From Acinetobacter sp. Marseille-Q1618 (GTDB lineage: Bacteria; Pseudomonadota; Gammaproteobacteria; Pseudomonadales; Moraxellaceae): a stretch of 64,000 bases of DNA. The position numbers were made by a program, and so were the translations under genes. How positions within the stretch are numbered: the stretch's first letter is position 1; each line of letters begins with the position of its first letter. Under the pieces are notes generated by a model, which was given only the letters and a program-made list of their open reading frames with translations, searched no databases and had not been told where the DNA came from. Below, piece after piece: positions 7,641 to 17,222 of the stretch. The stretch lies in contig NZ_CADDWJ010000002.1 in assembly GCF_902809855.1 (NCBI RefSeq), positions 1,116,001 to 1,180,000 on the forward strand, written 5' to 3'.

Positions 7641-8993
7641 TTAAATCTGACTTAGTCGTTTATTAATCACCAACAAGCGACTGATTAACAGCACACAAGC
7701 AATAGTTAAACCGACAATCAACCCTGTCCAAACCCCTGCTGCGCCCATTTCAGTATAACGTGCTAGATAAATGCCTACTGGGAAGGCGATCACCCAATAA
7801 GAAAACATAGTGATCCACATCGGGCCTTTGGTGTCTTGCATACCCCGCAAACACCCAGCAGCACTGACTTGCCAAGCGTCCATCAGTTGGTAGCCAATCG
7901 CAAATAAAATCAAGTAAATCGCCACTTGTGAAACTGCAATATCTGAGGTGTAAGCAGCAACAATTTCAGGTCGTAAAAACCACATCAGCAACATAGTGAA
8001 TGCCGCAAAGCACGTTCCAGTTAATAAACCAACCCATTGAACTTTACGCATCGCAGCCCAATTTTTCTCACCATAATACATTCCAACACGGATGGTCAGC
8101 GCAATCGCCAAAGACATGGGAATCATAAACAACTGAGAGGTGATGGAAATCGCAATTTGATGTGCAGCAACGGTAATATCCCCCAGTGGACTGAGAATAA
8201 TCGCACCAGTGCTAAAAATGCTAACCTCAAAGAAAATCGCTAAGCCAATCGGTAAACCAAGCTTTAAAATTCTTTTGATCAAAACTGGGTTAATTTTTTC
8301 CCACTGTTTCAACGGTTGGGTTTTTTGATAAGGTTTGGCTTTAAAAACATAAATAGCCAAAGCGATAAACATCAGCCATTGCAAAATTGCAGTGGCAAAA
8401 CCACAGCCTGCACTCCCAAGTTCTGGAATTGGTCCAAGCCCATACATGAAAATAAAGTTCAATGGAATCAATACCACCAAAGCCAGCAAACTCAGTACAG
8501 TGACAGGACGAGGATAACCCATCGCCTCAGAATAACTGCGCAATGCAGCATACATTGTCACCGCAGGCATACCAAAACCAATCGCATGTAAGAACAAACT
8601 TGCCTTTGGAATCAAGCTTTCAGGGACATTAAACAAAGGCAATAAAAATGGCAGAATTTGCAAAATTAACCCTGCGATGATGCCTAAAACTAAACCAATC
8701 CATAAAGATTGACGCACAATCGATGGGATTTTCTCAGGTGTACGTGCGCCTTGTGCTTCAGCGACCAATGGGGTGGCTGCAATCATAATGCCACTAAATA
8801 ATAGCATTACAGGAATCCATAAACCCACACCAACAGCAATTGCTGCCAAGTCTTGTGCGGATAAATGTCCAGCCATGATCGAATCGATCAGACCAAAGCC
8901 TGCTTGGGCAAACTGTGTGACCAAAATGGGTAGCATTAAATGAAAAAGTTGCTTTAATTCAAAGCGGGTCGTAGTGGCAGCATGATTTGACAC
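7641..8993 (-). CDS. abeM: MATE-family multidrug efflux pump (AbeM/NorM-like)
   Basis: A 450-residue inner-membrane antiporter with twelve predicted helices, in two six-helix halves. It resembles Acinetobacter AbeM closely in recalled blocks such as LPILVTQFAQAGFGLIDSI, AGHLSAQDLAAIAVGVGLW, SAGCGFATAILQWLM and VSAAGCLRGMQDTKGPMWIT. AbeM exports fluoroquinolones, dyes and aminoglycosides by cation exchange. The start is GTG. It follows the YdcZ-like gene on the same strand after 38 bp, so the two may share a transcript. Family is certain; the symbol rests on similarity. Confidence 0.88.
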   Translation of the reverse strand: MSNHAATTTRFELKQLFHLMLPILVTQFAQAGFGLIDSIMAGHLSAQDLAAIAVGVGLWIPVMLLFSGIMIAATPLVAEAQGARTPEKIPSIVRQSLWIGLVLGIIAGLILQILPFLLPLFNVPESLIPKASLFLHAIGFGMPAVTMYAALRSYSEAMGYPRPVTVLSLLALVVLIPLNFIFMYGLGPIPELGSAGCGFATAILQWLMFIALAIYVFKAKPYQKTQPLKQWEKINPVLIKRILKLGLPIGLAIFFEVSIFSTGAIILSPLGDITVAAHQIAISITSQLFMIPMSLAIALTIRVGMYYGEKNWAAMRKVQWVGLLTGTCFAAFTMLLMWFLRPEIVAAYTSDIAVSQVAIYLILFAIGYQLMDAWQVSAAGCLRGMQDTKGPMWITMFSYWVIAFPVGIYLARYTEMGAAGVWTGLIVGLTIACVLLISRLLVINKRLSQI

Positions 8994-9031
8994 GTATTAC
9001 TCGTTTTAAATGTGCTTAGAAAAATGAAGGG

Positions 9032-9493
9032 TTAGCGTTGTAGAGTGAGAAGCACACCAATAAAAATCACCACGCCACCGAAAAGACGTTGCCAATTGAG
9101 TTGAGTTTTTTCAACACCAAGCCAGCCAAAATGGTCTAATAGCATTGACATCATAATTTGTCCAAAAATGATCAAACCAGATAAGGTCAAAAAGCCCAGT
9201 TTTGGCGCAGTATAAATGCTGATGCTGATGGCATAGACACCTAAACAACCACCAAGCCAGAGATACCACGGAATTTGTCCTAAACTTTGTAAAGTTGGTT
9301 TAGGTGTGGATTGAAAAAACACAAAAATTGCGAGCACTATTGTACCAATTAAAAATGACAAAAGGGCAGCTTGTAAAGGGGAGTGTAAATATTCTCTTAG
9401 CTGGGTATTGATCGCAGTTTGAACGCTCATGGCAATGCCAATTCCCATTGCCAAAGGTAACAATAAGAGAAATTGGCTGGTGAGTTTCATCAT
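9032..9493 (-). CDS. DMT-superfamily transporter, YdcZ type
   Basis: A 153-residue, five-helix membrane protein of the small DMT (YdcZ) family. Marks are the N-terminal helix with SVQTAINTQLREYLHSPLQA, the SFLIGT turn, and the WYLWLGGCLGVYAI segment. Members of this size are half-transporters that presumably dimerise; substrates are unknown. It begins with two adjacent ATGs, with GGAG about 11 nt before the first. It sits head to head with hemW and upstream of the MATE gene. Confidence 0.82.
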   Translation of the reverse strand: MMKLTSQFLLLLPLAMGIGIAMSVQTAINTQLREYLHSPLQAALLSFLIGTIVLAIFVFFQSTPKPTLQSLGQIPWYLWLGGCLGVYAISISIYTAPKLGFLTLSGLIIFGQIMMSMLLDHFGWLGVEKTQLNWQRLFGGVVIFIGVLLTLQR

Positions 9494-9570
9494 GTTGTTA
9501 TTATCTCCATCCTTGATGATTTTTAGTCTAATGGAAATAAATGACTTGTACTAATCGAAAGTGTGAAGTC

Positions 9571-10767
9571 ATGCTAAAATTATATATTCTCCAAAAACAT
9601 CTGAGCTTTTCCTTGGCTGATTTAAATCCTCAAAATATTCCTCTTTCTCTTTATATTCATATGCCGTGGTGTGTGCGTAAATGTCCCTATTGTGATTTTA
9701 ATTCGCATGCGGTACCTGATGGAAAATTATCATTAGAACTTGAACAAGAATATTTACAGGCATTGGTTGAGGACTTTAAAACACAAGTTGAGTTTGCGCA
9801 GGGACGTGAAATACATAGCGTTTTTATCGGTGGAGGAACGCCATCGCTCATTTCAGCAAAAGCCTATCAATGGTTATTTGCCCAATTAAAAGCGCTTATT
9901 CCGTTTGAACAGAATTGTGAAATAACCTTAGAAGCCAATCCTGGTACAGTGGAACATGATCCTTTTGCAGATTATTTGCAAGCAGGAATTAACCGCTTAT
10001 CGCTAGGTGTGCAAAGTTTTAATCCTGAACATTTACATAAATTAGGACGGATTCATTCCAATGAGGATGCAATAGCCGCAATTCAGCATGCCAAACACGC
10101 AGGTTTTAAACGCATCAATGTCGATTTGATGCATGGCTTGCCTGAGCAAACTTTAGAGCAGGCACTTCATGATCTTAAATTAGCTGTGGAAAATGGTGCA
10201 ACGCATATTTCTTGGTATCAATTAACCATTGAACCCAATACTGTATTTTTTCGCACGCAACCGATTTTACCTGTTGAAGATGTTTTAGCAGATATTCAAG
10301 CACAAGGTGAAGCCTATTTAAAAGCACAGGGTTTTGTGAATTATGAAGTCTCTGCTTGGCGTAAAGAAAAATCATCGGCACATAATTTAAATTATTGGCA
10401 GTTTGGCGATTATTTAGCGATTGGCGCAGGGGCACATGGTAAAGTGACTCAAGCGGATGGCGTATATCGTTTTCAGAAAACTCGTTTACCTAAAGATTAT
10501 TTAGTCAAAGTACCTGCTGAACATTTGCAATTTAAACGGATTGAAGATGAAGATTTGCCGTTTGAATTTATGATGAATGCGTTGCGTTTGATGGATGGTG
10601 TTCAAGCGCAGTTATATGCAGAACGTACAGGTTTGGATTTGGCTGATTTGGATGAGATTTTAAATTCATTACGTCAACGTCAGTTGATGGTGAATGATAC
10701 TGAGGTTTTAAACTGTACTGAAAAAGGGCATGTATTTTTAAATTCAGTATTGGAAGCGTTTTTGTAA
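9571..10767 (+). CDS. hemW: Radical SAM haem chaperone HemW
   Basis: A 398-residue radical SAM protein. The cluster motif CVRKCPYCDFNSH (CxxxCxxC, with Asn after Phe as in HemW rather than HemN) follows LSLYIHMPW. Other matches are IGGGTPS, EANPGTVE, GVQSFN, DLMHGLPEQT, SWYQLTIEPNT and HNLNYWQFGDYLAIGAGAHGK. HemW binds haem and delivers it to apoproteins; it lacks coproporphyrinogen oxidase activity. An in-frame ATG at 9541 gives ten more residues; 9571 looks closer to the family length, but neither start has a strong ribosome-binding site. Confidence 0.9.
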   Translation: MLKLYILQKHLSFSLADLNPQNIPLSLYIHMPWCVRKCPYCDFNSHAVPDGKLSLELEQEYLQALVEDFKTQVEFAQGREIHSVFIGGGTPSLISAKAYQWLFAQLKALIPFEQNCEITLEANPGTVEHDPFADYLQAGINRLSLGVQSFNPEHLHKLGRIHSNEDAIAAIQHAKHAGFKRINVDLMHGLPEQTLEQALHDLKLAVENGATHISWYQLTIEPNTVFFRTQPILPVEDVLADIQAQGEAYLKAQGFVNYEVSAWRKEKSSAHNLNYWQFGDYLAIGAGAHGKVTQADGVYRFQKTRLPKDYLVKVPAEHLQFKRIEDEDLPFEFMMNALRLMDGVQAQLYAERTGLDLADLDEILNSLRQRQLMVNDTEVLNCTEKGHVFLNSVLEAFL

Positions 10768-10832
10768 AGACGCTACTGTCAAAAGTTTGATTTTTGCTAT
10801 GATAATGCAAGGTATAAACTGAGCGCATAATA

Positions 10833-11318
10833 ATGAAAAAAATTTTGATGGCATTGATCTGTTCAATGCTCAGCGTCACTGTACTACATGCCAAAACTAA
10901 TGTTCCACAATTTTCAGATTATCCAGTCAAATCCGTTTATACAGGGAAAACTGCACAACTCGATCTGTCTGATGACTATGCACGTATGTTCCGTACCCGA
11001 TTACGTGATGCCTTAAAAGAAAAACCTGATTTTGCTGGTGAATATGTCATCACGATGTGGGGCTGTGGAGCAAGTTGTCGGATGTATTCCTTTGTGAGTA
11101 AGCGTACTGGAAAGCTATTAAATGCAGGTTTTGGTGGCGAGCAAAATGCTGAAGATGTGATTGCAAGTAAAGCCAACAGTCGTTTATTGGTCACACAAGA
11201 AGAACATACCAATGAGAATTGGGAGGTCGAAAGTTTAACGACTCGTTTTTATATATTAGAGAAAGGTAAATTTAAACTCTTAAAAGCTGTGAAAACTGCT
11301 GCACCGAAAGAAGAATAA
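10833..11318 (+). CDS. Putative periplasmic protein of unknown function
   Basis: A 161-residue protein with a clear Sec signal peptide (MKKILMALICSMLSVTVLHA, likely cleaved after residue 20). The mature part has GEYVITMWGCGASCRMYSFV, whose two cysteines in a CGASC arrangement could form a disulphide, and an acidic region EEHTNENWEVES. I do not recognise a named family. Similar small secreted proteins with a WGCG.SC motif are found as orphans in Acinetobacter. It follows hemW by 65 bp and may share its transcript. Confidence 0.75.
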   Translation: MKKILMALICSMLSVTVLHAKTNVPQFSDYPVKSVYTGKTAQLDLSDDYARMFRTRLRDALKEKPDFAGEYVITMWGCGASCRMYSFVSKRTGKLLNAGFGGEQNAEDVIASKANSRLLVTQEEHTNENWEVESLTTRFYILEKGKFKLLKAVKTAAPKEE

Positions 11319-11350
11319 GCCTGATTTTTTTAAAGCTTTTTATATAAAAA

Positions 11351-11373
11351 TCAACGCTGTGATTCAGCGTTGA
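11351..11373 (-). terminator. Terminator overlapping the GNAT stop codon
   Basis: TCAACGCTG (11351-11359) pairs with CAGCGTTGA (11365-11373); the minus-strand transcript continues into T5. The stem includes the end of the acetyltransferase coding sequence, a compact gene-end layout. Confidence 0.75.
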
Positions 11374-11794
11374 ATTGTAAGTGTAAAATAGGGTAAGGCT
11401 TGCCTTGACCATCTAATTCAGATCTTGAGATCACCTCAAATCCAAGTTTTTGATAAAAGCCAATTGCTTGAGGATTTTGCTCATTTACATCTACTTTCCT
11501 AATATTTAAGCTTTCTAATACAAAAAGAGTTAAGGCTTTGCCAATCCCTTGACCTCGAAAGTCAGGCTCAATAAATAACATTTCAATATTGTCATGGCTC
11601 GTGCCAACAAACCCAATAATTTTTCCGTCTTGGATATATTTGTACAGAACAACATGCTGGAAATATTCATTCAAAATTAAGGGTTTTAGCCTGATGATTT
11701 CGTTTTCTGGCAAAAAATCATGTGTTGCTCTGACAGAACGTTCCCATATTTCAATGAGGGTGGGAAAGTCTTCTTTGGTGGCGATGTGTATCAT
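11351..11794 (-). CDS. GNAT N-acetyltransferase, YjaB-like
   Basis: A 147-residue GNAT acetyltransferase. The acetyl-CoA pyrophosphate loop appears as RGQGIGKAL near residue 80, followed by the family's VNEQNPQAIGFYQKLGFEV block and a C-terminal SELDGQGKPYPILHL. These, and the start EIWERSVRATHDFLPE, match E. coli YjaB by recall. YjaB binds acetyl-CoA, but its acceptor is unknown. It is a single gene ending in its own terminator. Confidence 0.85.
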   Translation of the reverse strand: MIHIATKEDFPTLIEIWERSVRATHDFLPENEIIRLKPLILNEYFQHVVLYKYIQDGKIIGFVGTSHDNIEMLFIEPDFRGQGIGKALTLFVLESLNIRKVDVNEQNPQAIGFYQKLGFEVISRSELDGQGKPYPILHLQFNAESQR

Positions 11795-11828
11795 AGTTCA
11801 TCCAATGTCGATATTTTAGTTGAATAAA

Positions 11829-11852
11829 AAAAGAGCGCCGAAGCGCTCTTTT
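11829..11852 (-). terminator. Bidirectional-type terminator after the acyl-CoA dehydrogenase
   Basis: AAAAGAGCGC (11829-11838) pairs with GCGCTCTTTT (11843-11852) around a CGAA tetraloop, with A/T runs on both sides. It lies 28 bp past the acyl-CoA dehydrogenase stop and shields the GNAT promoter region. Confidence 0.9.
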
Positions 11853-11879
11853 ACTATTCTAACTTAAAATCATTCAATC

Positions 11880-13703
11880 TTAGTAATCAAAACTAAAATG
11901 TTCAGCTTCAAGTGCCATCATCGTTTTAGATGGATTGACCATAGATTCAGCATGACCTTGTGCACGCGGTAACAATTGTTCAAAGTAGAAATCAGCGACT
12001 TTGATTTTTGCTTTATAGAATTCAGGAACTTCTGCGCCAGTGCCATCAGCTAATTTTTCAGAAGCAACGGCTGCTTGTTGTGCCCAGTAATATGCCATCA
12101 TTGCATAACCAGAGAACATCAAGAAGTCTACAGATGCAGAAGACACGATGTCACGGTCTTTACGTGCAGCAAGCATGATACGAACAGTTAAAGCGTTCCA
12201 CTGTGCACAGATTTTGGTTAAATCCCATGCAAAACGACGCATATATTTGTTACGTGCATGTTGACCACAGAATTTCAAGATTTCAGCAGTGTATTCACGT
12301 ACTACTTTACCTTTAGAAGAAAGTAGAACCTTACGACCAATTAAATCAAGTGCTTGTACACCAGTTGTACCTTCATACAAAGTTGCGATACGTGCATCAC
12401 GAGCAATTTGTTCCATGCCATGTTCTTTGATATAACCATGACCACCAAATACTTGCATACCATGATTTGCTGCTTCTAAGCCCATTTCAGTTAAGAAGCC
12501 TTTTAGAATTGGGGTATAGAAACCAAGTTTGTCATCATATTCATCAAATTTTGCTTGGTCGCCTTGTGCAAGTGCATCCGTCATTTTATCTGCAAGCTGT
12601 GCTGCATGATAAATCATTGAACGACCACCCTCAGCAATTGCTTTTTGGGTCAACAACATACGGCGTACGTCAGCATGATGAATGATCGCATCTGCCACTT
12701 TTTCAGGATCTTTTTTACCCGAAAGCGCACGCATAGACATACGTTCTTTTGCATAAGGTAAAGCACCTTGGAAAGAAAGTTCAGCATGCGCTAAACCTTG
12801 AACCGCAGTACCAATACGTGCAGTGTTCATAAATGTGAACATTGCATGCAAACCTTTATTTACTTCACCAATCAAATAACCTGTTGCACCGTCAAAGTTT
12901 AATACCGCAGTTGCAGAAGCACGGATTCCCATTTTGTGTTCGATTGAACCACAAGTTACTGGGTTGCGTTCACCAACACCGCCATCCGCAGTTGGAATGA
13001 ATTTAGGAACGATAAAGAGTGAAATTCCTTTTGTGCCTGCAGGAGCATCTGGCAGACGAGCAAGTACGATATGAATGATATTTTCAGTTAAATCATGCTC
13101 ACCCGCAGAGATGAAGATTTTTGTACCTGTAATCGCATAAGTACCATCTTCTTTAGGTTCTGCTTTGGTTTTCACTTGACCTAAGTCAGTACCACATTGT
13201 GGCTCAGTTAAACACATTGTGCCTGACCACGTACCTGCAGTTAGGTGTGGCATATAGGTTGCTTTTTGCTCATCAGTACCAAACTGCATGATGGTGTTCA
13301 TACAACCCATACTTAAGCCTGGATACATGGTAAATGACCAGTTGGCAGTACCCATCATTTCAGATTTGATTAGATTTAAAGACATTGGTAAGCCTTGACC
13401 ACCAAACTCTTCTGGATATGACAAACCTTGCCAGCCACCTTGAATAAACTGATCGTACGCTTCTTTAAAACCTTTTGGAGTAGTTACTTCGCCATCTTTA
13501 AAGTGACAGCCTTCTTCATCACCAGATTGGTTCAAAGGAGAAAGAACATTTTCACAGAAATCTGCTGCACCTTCTAAAATCATATCAACCGTATCTGCAT
13601 CGGCATTTTCACCGATAGAAAGCGTTTTATAATGCGCAGAATAGTCAAAAACTTCATTCATTAAGAAGCGAATATCACGGAGCGGGGCTTTATATGCTGG
13701 CAT
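11880..13703 (-). CDS. Acyl-CoA dehydrogenase with C-terminal extension domain
   Basis: A 607-residue FAD-dependent acyl-CoA dehydrogenase of the long subfamily (about 600 rather than 380 residues). It shows the N-terminal helical domain, the flavin-binding CLTEPQCGTDLGQVKT segment, HKMGIRASATAVLNFDGA, and the C-terminal QVFGGHGYIKEHGMEQIARD block followed by EGTTGVQALDLIGRK. The extra C-terminal helical domain is the one seen in DmdC-like enzymes, a label often given in error, so the chain-length specificity is open. It introduces the first double bond in fatty-acid beta-oxidation. It is a single gene with its own terminator. Confidence 0.9.
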   Translation of the reverse strand: MPAYKAPLRDIRFLMNEVFDYSAHYKTLSIGENADADTVDMILEGAADFCENVLSPLNQSGDEEGCHFKDGEVTTPKGFKEAYDQFIQGGWQGLSYPEEFGGQGLPMSLNLIKSEMMGTANWSFTMYPGLSMGCMNTIMQFGTDEQKATYMPHLTAGTWSGTMCLTEPQCGTDLGQVKTKAEPKEDGTYAITGTKIFISAGEHDLTENIIHIVLARLPDAPAGTKGISLFIVPKFIPTADGGVGERNPVTCGSIEHKMGIRASATAVLNFDGATGYLIGEVNKGLHAMFTFMNTARIGTAVQGLAHAELSFQGALPYAKERMSMRALSGKKDPEKVADAIIHHADVRRMLLTQKAIAEGGRSMIYHAAQLADKMTDALAQGDQAKFDEYDDKLGFYTPILKGFLTEMGLEAANHGMQVFGGHGYIKEHGMEQIARDARIATLYEGTTGVQALDLIGRKVLLSSKGKVVREYTAEILKFCGQHARNKYMRRFAWDLTKICAQWNALTVRIMLAARKDRDIVSSASVDFLMFSGYAMMAYYWAQQAAVASEKLADGTGAEVPEFYKAKIKVADFYFEQLLPRAQGHAESMVNPSKTMMALEAEHFSFDY

Positions 13704-13855
13704 GTATTTAATCCTAATTTAAAAATAGTTGTGGATTTTTTAACGATGGTTTTATTATTCATAATTAGATGCAAATTACATTGATAATAGTCACTAAATA
13801 AAATGTCAGAAAGGCTAATTTGTAAGAATTGGTACAAGCTATTTTGTTTTTACTT

Positions 13856-13864
13856 TGCTATAAT
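13856..13864 (+). promoter_or_regulatory. Extended -10 promoter of the lipoprotein gene
   Basis: TGC directly before a consensus TATAAT (13859-13864) makes an extended -10 element. It lies about 76 bp before the chosen ATG of the lipoprotein gene. No convincing -35 hexamer sits 16-18 bp upstream. Confidence 0.5.
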
Positions 13865-13939
13865 TTTAACCATTTTTAAAAATACTCTTTTAAAGACTTC
13901 TGTTGGTAATTATAATTATTCAAGGTGTTAGGCAATCTT

Positions 13940-16285
13940 ATGCGATTAAAATATTTAAGTTTAAGTCTATTCAGTTTAAGTTTAGCGGCATGTTCATCTC
14001 ATGTCATTAAAACCAATCCTAGTCATTCAGACTTAGATCCCGCACAACGTGCAAGCAAAGCGTTAAACGCAATTTATGAATATCCAAGTTTTGACTATTC
14101 AGGTCAGGTCAAGGTCAATTTAGCTCAAAATCAAGGGGTGAAAACAAGCACTCACGCCAATCCAGAATTGCGCTTAGAGCCTGAAATTGAAAGAAAATTA
14201 AACCAATATTTAGCAGCACAAAACATCAAACTCAACACAACTGAAAAACAAGCACTGTATAAAAATGTCGCAAAAAAAGATGTGGCTTCATTGGCTGATG
14301 TGCTCGGTAAAGGGGCAAATTTTGTTGAAACAATGTTGAACGATTTAAATATCCAGTATGACGGTACGGTCAATTATCGTCAGAAAATGGCTTCAATGAA
14401 TATTTCAACTGAGTACAAAAAGCCAAATTTATTGGTAGCTGTTCGTATTCCGACAGTAGTGGATTTTAACGACTATAAGTTTTACACGCAGATTTTTTCA
14501 TTGGTTCCTTATTTAGCCAATCCGCAAGACCAAGATAAGTATGCTTATTTTGATTTTTCAAAATATAAAGATCACATTTCTAAAGTGAATAAACAGGCGT
14601 TGATTGAGTATTTGAAACAGTCGAGCGCAACAAGTTATGCCTTGGCTTCGCAAGATCAGTTACAGAGTTTACGCTTAACCGATGCTGAAAAGCAGCAAGG
14701 GATTGTGGAAAAAATTCGCCTTAACAGCAGTGTAGAAGAGTTGTTTTTACAAGCAAATTTATATAACACGGTGAACCGTGAATATTTAATGCAATCCATA
14801 TTTGGTGTAGATGCCGCAGCAGTAGAGCAATCAGCGATAGAAGCTTTAACTGCCCAAGCCGTGGCAGAAGCGGCTGCTGAGCATGCAGACGCTACTGAAG
14901 ATGAGCAAGATGAAGCGACTGCTGCGATGTACAAACTCTATGAAGCAGTGAATAAAACCGTTTTAGATATTTCCGATGAAGATGATGAAACTGCAGTAGC
15001 AGAAACAATGACAGCAACTGAGGATGCTACCGCGGCGGCAGAGGAAGCGATTGCAGCAGCTGCAGAGGCGACGGCAAGCAGTGAAGATGATGAAACAGTC
15101 TCAGATGATGAGGAGTCTGCTGCTGGTGCATTATTAACAGAGCAACAATGTGAAGATTTAACTAAAAATAAAAATAATCTTCGTATGGGCGATGTCGCTT
15201 ATTGCCAATATGCTTATGAAATGGATGTATTTGAAGCAGCTTCATCACCATCATTGCTAGAAATGCAATTATCGGAAAAAAATAGGGCATTGACTGCAAA
15301 ATTTGCATCTTTAGGTTCAAAAGGTGAGTTAGTTACGGCTCAACGCTTTAAACAATTATGGTCAGAACACCAAGCTGATATTGATGCTGTTTTAGTGCCG
15401 AAAGCTAAGCGTAATCCATTCATTATGGATATTTCGCTAGATCAACAAGGGCGCATGGTCAAAGCCGACTATGATTTAAAATATGATCTTGATGAATTTG
15501 ATCGTAAATTAAATGTTAAGTTTGATATGCAGTTCAAAAATTATGGCAATGCCAGCAAAATCGATCGTCGAATTTTAAATCAAGCTAAATCATTTAAAGA
15601 GATCTTTAAAGGCAGTCCAATGCAACAGGTGTTTGGGGCTACTGATGCAACATCTGGATCTCAAACAGTCGAGTTTTCTGAATATTTAAATCAACTGGCA
15701 GAAAAGCTTTATCAACAAACACAGTCTTATGAAAAAACCTATAAAGCCGTGTTTATTGCAAAACTTACTCATGACTATCCACAGATTGTAAAACAGTATT
15801 CAGCACAGGATTTACAAGAAATTGCAGCGGTTTATGCCTATTCTTATAGTGATGAGGATATTTATAATCTGAAAGGTCAAGCTTTAAAACAGATTGAAGC
15901 GCTTCAGAAAAAACATCATTTGGAAGAGGATGAACAATTTGATCACGACATGGGGAATGATGTAGATGAAATCGTGGTTGAGGCAATGACAGCACAAAAA
16001 AGCGTGCTTGAAATGCAAAAACTATTAAAGCAATATAAAACCACCGAGGCAGTATTTGCACATTACTATAAGCAAAAATTTGATGAAGAAAATGGTGTAG
16101 ACGCAGAGCAACAACAAGAGTTTGATAAGACTGTGAAGGTGTTAGGAAAAGCTTATGTGGCATTAAAAAATAACAAATTTAAAGCCAGTATTGTTTCAAG
16201 TTTAACCGAAGACTCAGTTGAATTTATTGATTATCAAATCTTTAAAGAAACCTATGAGGCTTTAAGTGCTGCCAACTTGAAGTAA
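13940..16285 (+). CDS. Large uncharacterised lipoprotein with acidic linker
   Basis: A 781-residue protein with a lipoprotein signal: MRLKYLSLSLFSLSLAAC, lipobox LAAC with Cys at residue 18. A GTG at 13925 would add five residues, but the ATG gives the normal signal. Residues about 295-395 form a low-complexity stretch rich in Ala, Glu, Asp and Thr, likely a flexible acidic linker between two folded parts. The C-terminal third is helical and charged. No catalytic motif or family is recognised. Ser follows the Cys, so outer-membrane sorting is likely. Role unknown; it may be a genus-specific envelope protein. Confidence 0.75.
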   Translation: MRLKYLSLSLFSLSLAACSSHVIKTNPSHSDLDPAQRASKALNAIYEYPSFDYSGQVKVNLAQNQGVKTSTHANPELRLEPEIERKLNQYLAAQNIKLNTTEKQALYKNVAKKDVASLADVLGKGANFVETMLNDLNIQYDGTVNYRQKMASMNISTEYKKPNLLVAVRIPTVVDFNDYKFYTQIFSLVPYLANPQDQDKYAYFDFSKYKDHISKVNKQALIEYLKQSSATSYALASQDQLQSLRLTDAEKQQGIVEKIRLNSSVEELFLQANLYNTVNREYLMQSIFGVDAAAVEQSAIEALTAQAVAEAAAEHADATEDEQDEATAAMYKLYEAVNKTVLDISDEDDETAVAETMTATEDATAAAEEAIAAAAEATASSEDDETVSDDEESAAGALLTEQQCEDLTKNKNNLRMGDVAYCQYAYEMDVFEAASSPSLLEMQLSEKNRALTAKFASLGSKGELVTAQRFKQLWSEHQADIDAVLVPKAKRNPFIMDISLDQQGRMVKADYDLKYDLDEFDRKLNVKFDMQFKNYGNASKIDRRILNQAKSFKEIFKGSPMQQVFGATDATSGSQTVEFSEYLNQLAEKLYQQTQSYEKTYKAVFIAKLTHDYPQIVKQYSAQDLQEIAAVYAYSYSDEDIYNLKGQALKQIEALQKKHHLEEDEQFDHDMGNDVDEIVVEAMTAQKSVLEMQKLLKQYKTTEAVFAHYYKQKFDEENGVDAEQQQEFDKTVKVLGKAYVALKNNKFKASIVSSLTEDSVEFIDYQIFKETYEALSAANLK

Positions 16286-16300
16286 AAAGTGAAGACTTTA

Positions 16301-16324
16301 AAAGAACCTCTACGGAGGTTCTTT
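16301..16324 (+). terminator. Terminator between the lipoprotein gene and aroE
   Basis: AAAGAACCTC (16301-16310) pairs with GAGGTTCTTT (16315-16324) around a TACG tetraloop, followed by TTGTTTT. It ends the lipoprotein transcript and, read backwards, may also serve aroE. Confidence 0.9.
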
Positions 16325-16347
16325 TTGTTTTAAAGCGAAATCATTTT

Positions 16348-17136
16348 TTAAAGAAAATCTTTAATATTTGGCTTAACCCCATTCCAGATATAAAACGCTT
16401 CTATTGCTTGTCCCACCAACATCCCAAAACCTTCAGCTATTGGAACATTACGGGCTTTGGCCTGATCTAGAAAAGTGGACGCTTTGCCATATGCCATTTC
16501 ATATGCATGATTAAACCTTAAAGTTTCAGGTAAAACCAAGACATCGCCTGATAAACTGGCAGAAGTGGCATTGATCACAATATCAAACGTACCATGTAAG
16601 TCATCTAAACTACATACAGATAATTCCGCCTCAGGTACTGCATCTTTTAAGTCTGCAATTAGTTGTTTTGCACGTGCAAGGGTACGATTAGCAATGACGA
16701 TTTTTTTTACACCTGCCTGTACTAGAGGGTAAATCACCCCTCGGGTTGCGCCACCTGCACCGATGATCAAAATAGAGGCGTTTGCTAATGACCAGTCCAG
16801 TGCTTGAATCGCTGCAACAAGACCTTGACCATCCGTATTGTCACCATGTAGTTTGCCATCTTCCATCCATAAGGTATTCACAGCTTTGGCAATTTTGGCA
16901 CGTTCAGAAAGATGTTCACAAAGCGCAAAAGCTTGCTCTTTAAATGGCACGGTAACATTCATCCCACAGCCATTTTCAGCAAAAAAAGTAGCAACGCTGT
17001 CTTCAAAACCATCTAAAGGCGCAAAACGTTTTACATAATCAAGTTCAACGCCTGTTTTGGCAGCAAACGCATGATGTAATTCAGGGGAACGAGATTGTTC
17101 AATGGGATTACCAATAACGGCAAACTGTTTGCGCAT
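16348..17136 (-). CDS. aroE: Shikimate dehydrogenase
   Basis: A 262-residue NADP-dependent shikimate dehydrogenase, the step from 3-dehydroshikimate to shikimate in chorismate synthesis. The shikimate site is visible as GNPIEQSRSPELHHAF, NVTVPFK (catalytic Lys) and NTDGQG (catalytic Asp); the NADP-binding turn is IIGAGGATRGVIYPL and the NRT motif follows at ANRTLARA. C-terminal GMLVGQAIEAFYIWNG is typical. Start ATG has AAGGA upstream. A short membrane ORF and hemF lie upstream on the same strand. Confidence 0.95.
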   Translation of the reverse strand: MRKQFAVIGNPIEQSRSPELHHAFAAKTGVELDYVKRFAPLDGFEDSVATFFAENGCGMNVTVPFKEQAFALCEHLSERAKIAKAVNTLWMEDGKLHGDNTDGQGLVAAIQALDWSLANASILIIGAGGATRGVIYPLVQAGVKKIVIANRTLARAKQLIADLKDAVPEAELSVCSLDDLHGTFDIVINATSASLSGDVLVLPETLRFNHAYEMAYGKASTFLDQAKARNVPIAEGFGMLVGQAIEAFYIWNGVKPNIKDFL

Positions 17137-17222
17137 ATTGCAACATCCTTGGACTTAAATGAGCCTAATATACGTCAAAAATGCGCGGTGCTAAAGTCGA
17201 ACAAGAATATTGAAAGGAAAAT

